The notes beneath the pieces are model-generated. The model was not told where the DNA came from. It did not search any database and saw nothing but the letters and a program-made list of their open reading frames with translations. Positions 1-6,312 of a DNA stretch of 13,404 nt are shown one piece after another (the first letter of the stretch is position 1; each line of letters starts with the position of its first letter). The position numbers were made by a program, and so were the translations under genes. Where the stretch lies: NCBI GenBank assembly GCA_900548595.1, contig URLB01000050.1, forward strand, positions 1 through 13,404, given 5' to 3'. Source of the stretch: an uncultured Eubacteriales bacterium. Its GTDB lineage: Bacteria > Bacillota > Clostridia > Lachnospirales > Anaerotignaceae.

Positions 1-38
1 ATAAGTTCCAGTACGCCTTTTTTAAATTGTACATTCAT
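1..38 (-). CDS. PadR-family transcriptional regulator, N-terminal fragment
   Basis: Only the first 12 codons are in the window; the gene runs off the left edge. The peptide reads MNVQFKKGVLEL, which matches the usual opening of short PadR-like winged-helix repressors, where this segment leads into the first helix. The ATG at 38 is preceded by a good AAAGGAG site and by a consensus-like promoter. PadR proteins are dimeric cytoplasmic repressors, often of a neighbouring membrane protein or efflux gene and of themselves. The regulated partner would lie to the left, outside the window. The family call rests on a dozen residues plus the promoter context, so it is probable rather than certain. Confidence 0.7.
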   Translation of the reverse strand, partial: MNVQFKKGVLEL

Positions 39-57
39 AGCCTATCTCCTTTCTAAT

Positions 58-89
58 ATTATATTATATCTAGTACCTTGCATTGTCAA
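58..89 (-). promoter_or_regulatory. Vegetative promoter of the padR-like gene
   Basis: On the minus strand a perfect -35 TTGACA (84-89) is followed 15 nt later by TATAAT (63-68) and again by an overlapping TATAAT (58-63). A -10 hexamer in between (TAATAT) would give the ideal 17-nt spacing. The start codon lies about 20-25 nt downstream of the -10 region, so the 5' leader is very short. Confidence 0.7.
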
Positions 90-94
90 GTACT
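72..94. promoter_or_regulatory. Palindromic operator candidate overlapping the padR promoter
   Basis: An imperfect inverted repeat, AGTACCTTG then six bases then CAAGTACT, covers the -35 box and part of the spacer. The arms match apart from one extra C on the left. A bound dimeric repressor would block RNA polymerase here, consistent with the autoregulation usual for PadR proteins. That it is the PadR site is inference from position and symmetry. Confidence 0.5.
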
Positions 95-202
95 GTTATA
101 AAATTAATACTGTTCTTAAAAAATTTGTAAGAAACAAAAAATCCTCCTTTTTAATCGGATGAATTTAATCGTTACTGAACCCATAACTGCAATCCCTTTA
201 TA

Positions 203-276
203 TAAAAAAAGACAGACCATGTGAACCGAAGCATTTTGTACTGTACGCACCAAACGGTTCGTTCACATATCTGTCT
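203..276 (-). terminator. Long-looped hairpin terminator after cobI
   Basis: Arms 210-230 and 258-276 pair over about 18 bp, with small bulges at 217-218/269 and 227, around a 27-nt loop (231-257). Read on the minus strand the hairpin is followed by seven T (203-209), so it can end the TPP-controlled operon finishing at 296. The plus-strand side has only a short T-run, so it is mainly a minus-strand terminator. The loop is unusually long and contains the small palindrome GTACTGTAC. The rest of the stretch 95-202 holds no gene that I can support. Confidence 0.7.
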
Positions 277-295
277 CTTTTATTATGCGGCTTTT

Positions 296-964
296 TCAGT
301 CCGCTATAAACAATGAATAGTATCCCTGTTTATCCCCTATTTCATTTTTATTTTTATAAATCTTTTCATTATCCATACCGCAGTTTTCAATACCGCAAAG
401 CTTACAGTCAAGCGCTTTTATCCTTTCCAGGTTTTTGCCCGCTTTCATAAGCACCTCTACGCCGTCCAATTGCATATACTCTTCAAAATCGTATGAAGCC
501 GGTATTACATGCAGTTTCTGTTCTCCGCTTACAAGCGGTCTGTCAAGTCTTGCCGCCGCCGCGCAAAACGATGGTACGCCGCTTATAAGTTCCGTATCAT
601 ATCCCATTTCCTTTATCGGCTGATATATATATTGGCACGATGAATATATACATACGTCTCCTAAGGTAAGAAAGGCGATATTTTTTCCTCTATCCAACAT
701 TTCCGCAACTGCATTAACTCCGTCCTCATGCGCTTTTTTCAGCTGTTCCCTGTCCTTTGTCATAGGCATGTGTATCATCAAAAATTCTTTTTCGTCCATC
801 TCCGGCACAGACTGAACAGCTATTTTATAGGATACGCATTTTTCTTTATCCCTGTGGGGCAGAGCTATAACGTCCGCCTCTCTTATTATTCTTACAGCCT
901 TGAGTGTCATAAGCTCGGGATCACCCGGGCCTACGCTCACTCCGTATAATTTTCCTTTTCCCAT
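296..964 (-). CDS. cobI: Precorrin-2 C20-methyltransferase (CobI/CbiL)
   Basis: Cytoplasmic SAM-dependent tetrapyrrole methylase that adds the C-20 methyl group to precorrin-2 or cobalt-factor II in cobalamin (B12) synthesis. Visible features are the N-terminal VGPGDPEL loop, MPMTKD, the FLTLGD motif, the CbiL-type GVPSFCAAAARL segment, VLMKAGKN and the C-terminal ENCGM. At 222 residues it is full length for the family and shows no disruption. The ATG at 964 is chosen because GGAGAG precedes it and the conserved domain starts there; an in-frame extension to 1000 would run into the upstream gene. The start lies 1 nt past the stop of the thiY-like gene (966-968), so the two are almost certainly co-transcribed and translationally coupled. 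No other cobalamin gene is in the window, which makes this a lone cob gene in a thiamine-regulated operon. Confidence 0.92.
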   Translation of the reverse strand: MGKGKLYGVSVGPGDPELMTLKAVRIIREADVIALPHRDKEKCVSYKIAVQSVPEMDEKEFLMIHMPMTKDREQLKKAHEDGVNAVAEMLDRGKNIAFLTLGDVCIYSSCQYIYQPIKEMGYDTELISGVPSFCAAAARLDRPLVSGEQKLHVIPASYDFEEYMQLDGVEVLMKAGKNLERIKALDCKLCGIENCGMDNEKIYKNKNEIGDKQGYYSLFIAD

Positions 965-965
965 A

Positions 966-1976
966 TTACTCTCCCTGCAACGCCAGGATGTCGGAAGCAC
1001 TTATCTCATTTTCCAGCAGTCCCTGCTCGTCAAGCCAATCTATAGTATCTGTCCAACTCTGCTCATTTACAGTAAGGAATGCCTGTTCATCACTTTCCAT
1101 AAGAGGCAAAAGTATTTCCATACTTGCCTTTTCTATTTCAGGGTTAAGTGGATAGTTACCCTCGTCCTGGTATTTAAGCAATGTATCAAGAGCCGCCTGC
1201 GGATCTTTTTTCATGTCCTCAAAGCCTTTCTTTGATGCTCTTATAAATGCTTCCAGCTTATCGCTTTCTTCTTCTATCTGTTTTTCTCCCGTTACAAGTA
1301 CAAGTTCTTCATAATCGGGGATTCCCTCGTCGGTTATATCAAAGTAAGTTACGTCATAGCCTTCCTGTATAAGCGTAGGATATTCATGGTTTATGTATGC
1401 GCCGATGACAGCGTCAACATTTCCCGTTATCAAAGCCGTATTCAAATCGAATCCTACGTCCTGCATAGTAACATCCTCGTACTTAAGGCCGTTGTGCTCC
1501 ATCATTGCTTTAATAAATACTTCATTACCAGGAGTTCCGGGATAACCTACTATTTTTCCTTTTAAGTCTTTCGCTCCCTTTATTCCTCTTTCTCCCATAG
1601 ACATAACTATATTTAACGGATGCTGTACCACTGTTCCTATTACTTTTATAGGTATGTTTTGATTAGCAGCTGTAGAAACAGTATTTGTCTGGTAATAAAG
1701 CCCTGCATCAGCTTGTCCTGCCGCTGTCAACGAAATTGCGTCATTTGTGTTTGACGGGAACTGCACATTGACATTAAGTCCCTCATCCTCGTAATATCCC
1801 TTTTCCATTGCTACATAAATAAATGAATGAACCGCGTTTGGGTACCAGTCAAGAACAATATCGAAGTCTTGAAGTTCTCCGGCTGTATTTTCATTTTCCG
1901 CAGTCTGTCCCGATGAGCATGCTGCCACCGAAAACATCATAATTCCCGATAATATTAATGCTAAAAATTTCTTCAT
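966..1976 (-). CDS. thiY: ThiY-like substrate-binding lipoprotein (NMT1/THI5 family)
   Basis: Predicted extracellular lipoprotein of an ABC importer, 336 residues. It has a short basic N-terminus, a hydrophobic segment and a lipobox ending VAAC with the lipidated Cys at 20. The mature part opens with LDWYPNAVHSFIYVAMEKGY, the characteristic start of NMT1/THI5-like proteins, followed by GYYEDEGL, a GTPGNE loop and the AVIGAY region. ThiY members bind formylaminopyrimidine, an HMP precursor of thiamine. The TPP riboswitch at the head of this operon and the upstream M20 hydrolase fit that role, although related proteins bind sulfonates or riboflavin, so the ligand is inferred. GGGAGG lies 10 nt before the ATG at 1976, 18 nt after the upstream stop. 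No permease or ATPase follows; they must be elsewhere or shared. Confidence 0.82.
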   Translation of the reverse strand: MKKFLALILSGIMMFSVAACSSGQTAENENTAGELQDFDIVLDWYPNAVHSFIYVAMEKGYYEDEGLNVNVQFPSNTNDAISLTAAGQADAGLYYQTNTVSTAANQNIPIKVIGTVVQHPLNIVMSMGERGIKGAKDLKGKIVGYPGTPGNEVFIKAMMEHNGLKYEDVTMQDVGFDLNTALITGNVDAVIGAYINHEYPTLIQEGYDVTYFDITDEGIPDYEELVLVTGEKQIEEESDKLEAFIRASKKGFEDMKKDPQAALDTLLKYQDEGNYPLNPEIEKASMEILLPLMESDEQAFLTVNEQSWTDTIDWLDEQGLLENEISASDILALQGE

Positions 1977-1994
1977 CTTTATAATCCTCCCAAT

Positions 1995-3158
1995 TTACAT
2001 AATAGCAAGCATAGTTGTGAAAAGTTCTGTCATTTCTCTTATTGAAGGTATATATACCTTTTCTTTTGTTGTATGTATACCGTAGTTGAGCGGTCCGAGT
2101 GCATCAATTGCAGGAATTCCTAAATAGCAGAACCAGTTTGCATCCGTTGCCGTCGGCTTGGATGCTTCTTCTATATGCATCCCAAGAAGCTCTCCCGCTT
2201 TTTTTGCTATAGCGCACATTTCACTTCCTTTTTTCGTTCTCTCCAATGCAGGGAAAAGTGTTCTGTAATCAACAGTAGTTTTGCATACAGGGTCTTCATT
2301 GTTTTCAGCAAGTGAACGGATATTAGCCTCTGCCTCGGCAAATGACTCGTTTGTTGGAAGTCCTGCAACACAAAACTCCATGTGAGCATCTCCCGCAACA
2401 ACTCCGTTAGGCCTTCCTCCCGATATAGGGGCAACGTTGTAATATATCTCTCTATCATAATCATTAAAGTTGTAATACTTTAGTATTTTATGTGCAAGCT
2501 CCTTAACAGCACTGTGCCCGTCAAGATACGCTCCGCCGGCATGAGCTTCTACTCCTTTAATATCAAGCGATCCCAATATAACTCCTCGTCTTTCCGTTAC
2601 GATTCCGTATCCATCTCCTATTTTAGCAGCGCCCTCAAACACAAACGCACATTCCGCCCCCATTGCTTCCTTTTCAAAAACAACACTGCTTGTTACCGAA
2701 CCGATTTCCTCATCACAGCTGTATATCATTACTATTTCCTTATTCGGTAAAAGTCCCAGCTTAGAAGCCGTCTTTACTGCATAGGCAGAGACAACGAATC
2801 CTCCCTTGCAGTCTCCTACTCCCAGACCGTGCAGCCAGTTTTCATCATCTATATAAGGCGGATTTTTCTCTGCAAATCCTGCGGGAAAGACCGTATCCAT
2901 ATGGCAGTTTATAACTATTTTACCTTCAGGGTTTTCAGGAACTATTCTTGCCACTATATGGCTTCCCGTCCCCTCAAAATATACTTCTTTTATTTCTATG
3001 CCGTCTATTGATGATAATACTTCTTTGGCGATATCCACAACTTTACGGTTACCGTCCTCATTCTTAGATTCGCAGTCAATAGCGGCAAATCTTTTAAGCA
3101 ATTCTACCTGGCTTTCAAGACATTCTCCGGCCATTTCCTTTATTTTCGCCGTTTCCAT
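1995..3158 (-). CDS. M20-family metallohydrolase, candidate formylaminopyrimidine deformylase or carboxypeptidase
   Basis: A 387-residue di-zinc amidohydrolase of the M20/ArgE/DapE/CPG2 superfamily with all key positions: zinc His86 and Asp88 in HMDT, bridging Asp116 in GVGDCKGG (Cys where Met is common), catalytic Glu150 and zinc Glu151 in CDEEIG, Glu175, dimer-domain His206 and C-terminal His362. The lid/dimerisation domain lies roughly between residues 185 and 300, including GGRPNGVVA. It has no signal peptide, so it is cytoplasmic. Sequence style is closest to the glutamate carboxypeptidase (CPG2) branch. It is the first gene after a TPP riboswitch and is followed by a ThiY-like binding protein. 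Bacillus YlmB, a member of the same superfamily, deformylates formylaminopyrimidine for thiamine salvage, so that is the leading functional guess; a peptidase role is the alternative. The ATG at 3158 has a strong AGGAGG. Confidence 0.85.
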   Translation of the reverse strand: METAKIKEMAGECLESQVELLKRFAAIDCESKNEDGNRKVVDIAKEVLSSIDGIEIKEVYFEGTGSHIVARIVPENPEGKIVINCHMDTVFPAGFAEKNPPYIDDENWLHGLGVGDCKGGFVVSAYAVKTASKLGLLPNKEIVMIYSCDEEIGSVTSSVVFEKEAMGAECAFVFEGAAKIGDGYGIVTERRGVILGSLDIKGVEAHAGGAYLDGHSAVKELAHKILKYYNFNDYDREIYYNVAPISGGRPNGVVAGDAHMEFCVAGLPTNESFAEAEANIRSLAENNEDPVCKTTVDYRTLFPALERTKKGSEMCAIAKKAGELLGMHIEEASKPTATDANWFCYLGIPAIDALGPLNYGIHTTKEKVYIPSIREMTELFTTMLAIM

Positions 3159-3179
3159 GGTTTTATCCCTCCTAATTTT

Positions 3180-3215
3180 AAAAAAATAAGACGCCTATCC
3201 CTTGGATATGCGTCT
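3180..3215 (-). terminator. Riboswitch-controlled intrinsic terminator before the M20 gene
   Basis: On the minus strand AGACGC plus ATATCC (3204-3215) pairs with GGATA plus GCGTCT (3189-3201 side) around a short loop, and is followed by a T-rich tract across 3180-3188. It lies just downstream of the TPP aptamer and just upstream of the AGGAGG of the M20 gene, so it is a premature terminator in the leader. Its central CCAAGGG (3199-3205) is complementary to CCCTTGG in the aptamer (3280-3286), a likely antiterminator pairing. Confidence 0.85.
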
Positions 3216-3232
3216 GTCAGTTTTCACTCTTT

Positions 3233-3332
3233 TTTCCTACGTTGGCATTACCCAAATCAGGTTACGGAAGACTTTTCTTCCAAGGGTTAAGCATTTTGCT
3301 CTCTCAGCCGAATTTTGTTTCAGCACCCCATA
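3233..3332 (-). ncRNA. TPP riboswitch aptamer (THI element)
   Basis: The minus strand carries the conserved blocks in order: GGGGTGCTGA, GGCTGAGAG, AACCCTT, ACCTGATTTGGGTAATGCC and CGTAGGAAA. The pyrimidine-sensing CTGAGA loop and the pyrophosphate-sensing helix with GTAATGCC are both intact. Helix P2 (GGGGT with ACCCT) and an A/T-rich P1 can form. TPP binding should favour the downstream terminator and shut off the M20-thiY-cobI operon when thiamine pyrophosphate is plentiful. Confidence 0.95.
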
Positions 3333-3351
3333 AAATATTAAATTTAACTTC

Positions 3352-3380
3352 AATATATACTTTCACATAAGTTTTGTCAA
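3352..3380 (-). promoter_or_regulatory. Promoter of the TPP-riboswitch operon M20-thiY-cobI
   Basis: A perfect -35 TTGACA (3375-3380) and a -10 TATATT (3352-3357) are separated by exactly 17 nt on the minus strand. Transcription would start about 3345, some 15 nt before the aptamer. I see no convincing terminator between the asparaginase stop at 3424 and this promoter, so read-through from that operon into the riboswitch leader is possible. Confidence 0.75.
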
Positions 3381-3423
3381 TGTTTTTCATCTATTTCAGA
3401 TATAAAACGATTGTGCCATAAAA

Positions 3424-4407
3424 TCAATACTCGTCAAAAACAGCTTTTATTTCCTTTAAATCCTTTGTTGTATTCAGTGCAAGCATAAGCAATACTCTGG
3501 CTTTCTGCGCTGATAAAGTATTTGCCGGGATACATATATCATTCGGATCAAAAATTTTGCTGTCAAATACGATACCCTGATTTACTCTTGAGGATCGTAC
3601 AAAAAAAGTCCCTTTTTCACGATACAGATTGTATATTGTTTCCTGCCACTGACGGCTGTAGTTTCCGCTACCGGATCCTGCAATTACAATTCCCTCATGT
3701 TGTTTTGCCATCTGCTCCAAAATCGAAGAGTCAGCCCCCGCATAATAGTAAACTATTCCTACTTTCGGAAGAGCTGTCAGCTGTTTTAAAGAAAAAGAGG
3801 ATTTATATGTATGCCTCTTAAAGCTTGTGGCATACATATACGGCACTTCATCCCTCATATATCCCAGGCATCCCAGTTCCCTTTGCCCGAATGCGTCCAC
3901 CTTAAAGTTATGCACCTTCTGTATTTCCCTTGCCGCATAAATCGTACTGGAAAATACCGCCATAACGCCATGTCCGCGCGCTTCCTCTCTGGCAGCCAGG
4001 CTGACCGCCTGGAACAGATTCATAGGTCCGTCCGCACTGGTCGCCGTGGCAGGACGCATTGCCCCTGTTATCACAACAGGTTTAACGGTATTTACCGTCA
4101 GATTGAGAAAATACGCCGTTTCGTCAAGCGTATCCGTTCCGTGCGTTACAACAACGCCGTCAACATTGTCCCTCGACACAATTTCGTTTAAAGTATTTGC
4201 CAGAGTTATCCACTTTTCTTCGTTTATTTCATTGCTGTCTTCATTAAACAGCTGTACCTCGCTCAATTCGGCTATTTCATTTATCATCGGTATCGATTCT
4301 ATTACTTCGTCAATGCTGATTTTTCCCGCCTCATATACGGCAGATTTTCCTAAATTTCCCGTTCCGGCGATAGTTCCGCCCGTTGCGACTATAACAATAT
4401 GCTTCAT
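3424..4407 (-). CDS. ansA: L-asparaginase (type II-like catalytic set, cytoplasmic)
   Basis: Hydrolyses L-asparagine to aspartate and ammonia. At 327 residues it has the normal length. The catalytic set is complete: Thr12 in ATGGTIAG, Tyr25, Ser58 in EDSNE, Thr91-Asp92 in HGTDT, and Lys164 in the IQKVH region. The GAMRPATATSADGPMN segment typical of the family follows at 115-130. The Ser58 and Thr/Asp pattern resembles periplasmic type II enzymes, but there is no signal peptide, so the protein should stay in the cytosol. The start at 4407 is preferred because AGAGGA lies a few bases upstream; the in-frame ATG at 4425 has no ribosome binding site. It follows the NSS transporter gene by 53 nt on the same strand, suggesting an uptake-and-deamidation operon. 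The symbol is generic. Confidence 0.9.
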   Translation of the reverse strand: MKHIVIVATGGTIAGTGNLGKSAVYEAGKISIDEVIESIPMINEIAELSEVQLFNEDSNEINEEKWITLANTLNEIVSRDNVDGVVVTHGTDTLDETAYFLNLTVNTVKPVVITGAMRPATATSADGPMNLFQAVSLAAREEARGHGVMAVFSSTIYAAREIQKVHNFKVDAFGQRELGCLGYMRDEVPYMYATSFKRHTYKSSFSLKQLTALPKVGIVYYYAGADSSILEQMAKQHEGIVIAGSGSGNYSRQWQETIYNLYREKGTFFVRSSRVNQGIVFDSKIFDPNDICIPANTLSAQKARVLLMLALNTTKDLKEIKAVFDEY

Positions 4408-4460
4408 AAAAATCCTCTTTTTCATTTGCGATTATCAAATTTAATTTTCCGCTTTTTAAA

Positions 4461-5801
4461 TCAACCTATTCCGCCGAATAATATTCCAAGAACATATACT
4501 ACAAGAGTAATTCCGACGAATACATACTTTGTAAGCGGCTCAAACCACTTGCCTACAGGTTTATTTCTACCTGTTTCAACCTGTGTTCTTGCATATCCTT
4601 TAGGACATACCCAAAAGAACATGATTCCCGCAAGCAATGCGCCCAACGGAATTATATAAATGGATACCGCGTCCATCCATGCCCCTACGGAATCTCCGCT
4701 TTCTATAAAAATTCCGACAGCGGCGGCTATTATGGCTATGATACATACGGCAGCCCATCTCGGAAGTTTAAGCTGTTCCTGCAAAGCTTCTATAGGCGTT
4801 TCAAAAAGGTTCATAAGAGACGTTATGGCTGCAAATATAACCGCTATAAAAAACAGAACCGCAAATACTCCGCCCATAGGCATCATCTGAAATACAGCCG
4901 GAAGCGTGATAAACATCATTGGAGGTCCGCTGGCAACATCAAGATTAAATGCAAACACAGCCGGTATTACAACCATTCCCGCAAGTATAGCGGCGCATGT
5001 ATCAAAAAATGCTACATTTTTAGCACACTCCACAACGTCCGTATCCTTTTTCAGATAACTTCCGTATACAAGCGTTCCCGATCCTGCCAAGGATAACGAG
5101 AAAAACGCCTGCCCCAAGGCATAAACCCATGTTTTTATATCTTTAAGGTTAGACCAGTCAGGTAAAAACAAATATTTATATCCTTCAACCGCTCCAGGAA
5201 GCGTGATAACTCTTATAAGGAGCAGTATAAAAAATACAAAGAATATCGGCATCATTATTTTATTCATTTTTTCGATACCCTTTGTTACTCCCAGAAGCAT
5301 AATTATGAATGTAAGCGCAAGACCTAACATATGCCAGCCTATGCTTCCGAAATCAACGGCAAGTTCTCCGAAATATGCTCCCATATTTTCGACATTAAGA
5401 AGTGAACCCGTAACGGCGCTGAAAAGATATTTCAAAAACCATCCTACAACGACCGAATATCCTATTGCTATTCCCAATGAACCTATAACGGGTATCATTC
5501 CTATTATTTTTCCCCAAGTCTTTCCTTTTTTACCGAAACGCATTTCCATAGCCTTTGAAAATGCTCCGACAGGTCCGCTTTTCATTCCTCTTCCGTATGC
5601 CATTTCACCTATAACACCGGAAAATCCAAGCAGAATTACAAATATAAAATACGGTATAAGAAATGCCGCTCCTCCGAATTTCCCCGTTCGGTACGGAAAC
5701 ATCCATATATTGCCCATTCCTACCGCCGAACCTATGCAGGCTATAATAAATCCCATTTTGGTACGGAACTCTTCACGCCCTTTGCCCTGTGTATTTTTCA
5801 T
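4461..5801 (-). CDS. Na+-dependent amino acid symporter, NSS/SNF family
   Basis: A 446-residue integral membrane protein of the neurotransmitter:sodium symporter family (LeuT, MhsT, TnaT relatives), using the Na+ gradient to import an amino acid. About 11 membrane segments are visible, as in many bacterial members that lack TM12. TM1 contains the sodium-binding signature IGSAVGMGNIWMFPY (residues 23-37), TM6 the unwound ALGQAFFSLSLAGSG, and TM8 the AAITSLMNLFETP stretch bearing the second sodium-site Thr/Ser. Residue 34 is Met where LeuT has its extracellular gate Arg30. GGGAGA precedes the ATG at 5801. The downstream asparaginase suggests asparagine or a related amino acid as substrate, but specificity cannot be read from the sequence and tryptophan or branched-chain substrates are equally known in the family. 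Confidence 0.93.
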   Translation of the reverse strand: MKNTQGKGREEFRTKMGFIIACIGSAVGMGNIWMFPYRTGKFGGAAFLIPYFIFVILLGFSGVIGEMAYGRGMKSGPVGAFSKAMEMRFGKKGKTWGKIIGMIPVIGSLGIAIGYSVVVGWFLKYLFSAVTGSLLNVENMGAYFGELAVDFGSIGWHMLGLALTFIIMLLGVTKGIEKMNKIMMPIFFVFFILLLIRVITLPGAVEGYKYLFLPDWSNLKDIKTWVYALGQAFFSLSLAGSGTLVYGSYLKKDTDVVECAKNVAFFDTCAAILAGMVVIPAVFAFNLDVASGPPMMFITLPAVFQMMPMGGVFAVLFFIAVIFAAITSLMNLFETPIEALQEQLKLPRWAAVCIIAIIAAAVGIFIESGDSVGAWMDAVSIYIIPLGALLAGIMFFWVCPKGYARTQVETGRNKPVGKWFEPLTKYVFVGITLVVYVLGILFGGIG

Positions 5802-5838
5802 TTTGTTCTCCCATCAATTTAAAATTTTTCCATAATCT

Positions 5839-5868
5839 ATTATACATGATATTTCGTTATCGTGGCAC
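5839..5868 (-). promoter_or_regulatory. Probable promoter of the NSS-asparaginase operon
   Basis: A perfect TATAAT (5839-5844) lies about 38 nt upstream of the start codon on the minus strand. The best -35 is GTGCCA (5863-5868), matching four of six consensus bases at 18-nt spacing. The -10 is convincing and the -35 weak, so activator dependence is possible. Confidence 0.5.
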
Positions 5869-5941
5869 TTTAATTTTGTTATAATCAAAAATTATTTTTT
5901 AATTCCGCTGAAAGGAGTATCTATTTAACTGTAAATCATGC

Positions 5942-5976
5942 AAAAATCCCCGAACGTCGCAACATTCGGGGATTTT
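5942..5976 (-). terminator. Intrinsic terminator of spoIIID
   Basis: A 12-bp stem (5943-5954 with 5965-5976, core TCCCCGAA/TTCGGGGA) closes a 10-nt loop. On the minus strand it is followed by five T (5942-5946), 28 nt after the spoIIID stop. The plus-strand side has four T, so weak bidirectional action is possible. Confidence 0.88.
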
Positions 5977-6003
5977 ATCACTATACGCAACATTTATGCT
6001 GTT

Positions 6004-6255
6004 TTATCTCATATGCAAATATTTTTCTCTCGTGGCAAGTCCACCTCTTATATGTCTTTCCGCTTTGTTAATCTCCAAAATTTTTCTTACCGAATATGCA
6101 AGCTCAGGGTCTATTTTCTCCACTCTATCGGTTATGTCCTTGTGAACTGTACTCTTACTAATTCCGAATTTTTTTGCTGTCTGTCTCACGGTTGCATTAT
6201 TTTCTATGATATATGCCGCAATTTTCACTGCTCTTTTTTCAATATAATCCTTCAC
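6004..6255 (-). CDS. spoIIID: Sporulation transcriptional regulator SpoIIID
   Basis: An 83-residue DNA-binding protein of the mother cell that activates or represses sigma-E-dependent genes and helps switch to sigma-K during sporulation. It is recognisable along its length: KDYIEKRAVKIAAYIIE at the N-terminus, the helix-turn-helix TVRQTAKKFGISKSTVHKD (about residues 22-40), ELAYSVRKILEINKAERHIRGG, and a basic tail ending KYLHMR. It has the normal length. The start codon is GTG at 6253-6255 with AGGTG seven bases upstream; there is no better ATG. It is monocistronic, with its own terminator at 5942-5976 and a sigma-E-like promoter at 6285-6312. The gene indicates an endospore-forming host. Confidence 0.97.
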   Translation of the reverse strand: MKDYIEKRAVKIAAYIIENNATVRQTAKKFGISKSTVHKDITDRVEKIDPELAYSVRKILEINKAERHIRGGLATREKYLHMR

Positions 6256-6284
6256 AAGTATTCACCTGCATAATTTGTTTATAT

Positions 6285-6312
6285 AATCTATGCATTTTTA
6301 TTTAATCTATGA
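6285..6312 (-). promoter_or_regulatory. spoIIID: Sigma-E-like promoter of spoIIID
   Basis: On the minus strand TCATAGA (6306-6312) and CATAGATT (6285-6292) are separated by 13 nt. They resemble the sigma-E -35 (centred on ATA) and -10 (CATACAxT). The spacing is 1 nt shorter than typical and the boxes are imperfect, but spoIIID is a known sigma-E target in Bacillus, so the assignment is reasonable. A fainter possibility is a vegetative promoter in the same AT-rich patch. Confidence 0.5.

Noticed and set aside
96..147. Minus-strand GGAGG (143-147) followed by a TTG and a 13-codon open frame upstream of padR.
   Set aside because: The peptide is very short and low in complexity, starts with TTG and ends before the padR promoter; AT-rich DNA easily produces this by chance.
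4408..4425. Six-residue N-terminal extension of the asparaginase beginning at 4425.
   Set aside because: There is no ribosome binding site for that ATG, whereas AGAGGA is well placed for the ATG at 4407, where the conserved fold begins.
5203..5835. A long plus-strand open frame (210 codons) opposite the NSS transporter gene.
   Set aside because: It is the antisense shadow of a clear membrane transporter; its Ile/Pro-rich translation has no domain and no ribosome binding site was evident.
5863..5885. TGGCAC on the plus strand resembling a sigma-54 -24 element.
   Set aside because: The matching -12 TTGC element at the required spacing is absent and no plus-strand gene follows.
5857..5977. Possible plus-strand small RNA or short gene: TATAAT at 5880-5885, AAAGGAG at 5911-5917 and a hairpin at 5943-5976.
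   Set aside because: The -35 match is poor, no start codon lies within reach of the AAAGGAG, and the hairpin is explained as the spoIIID terminator on the other strand.
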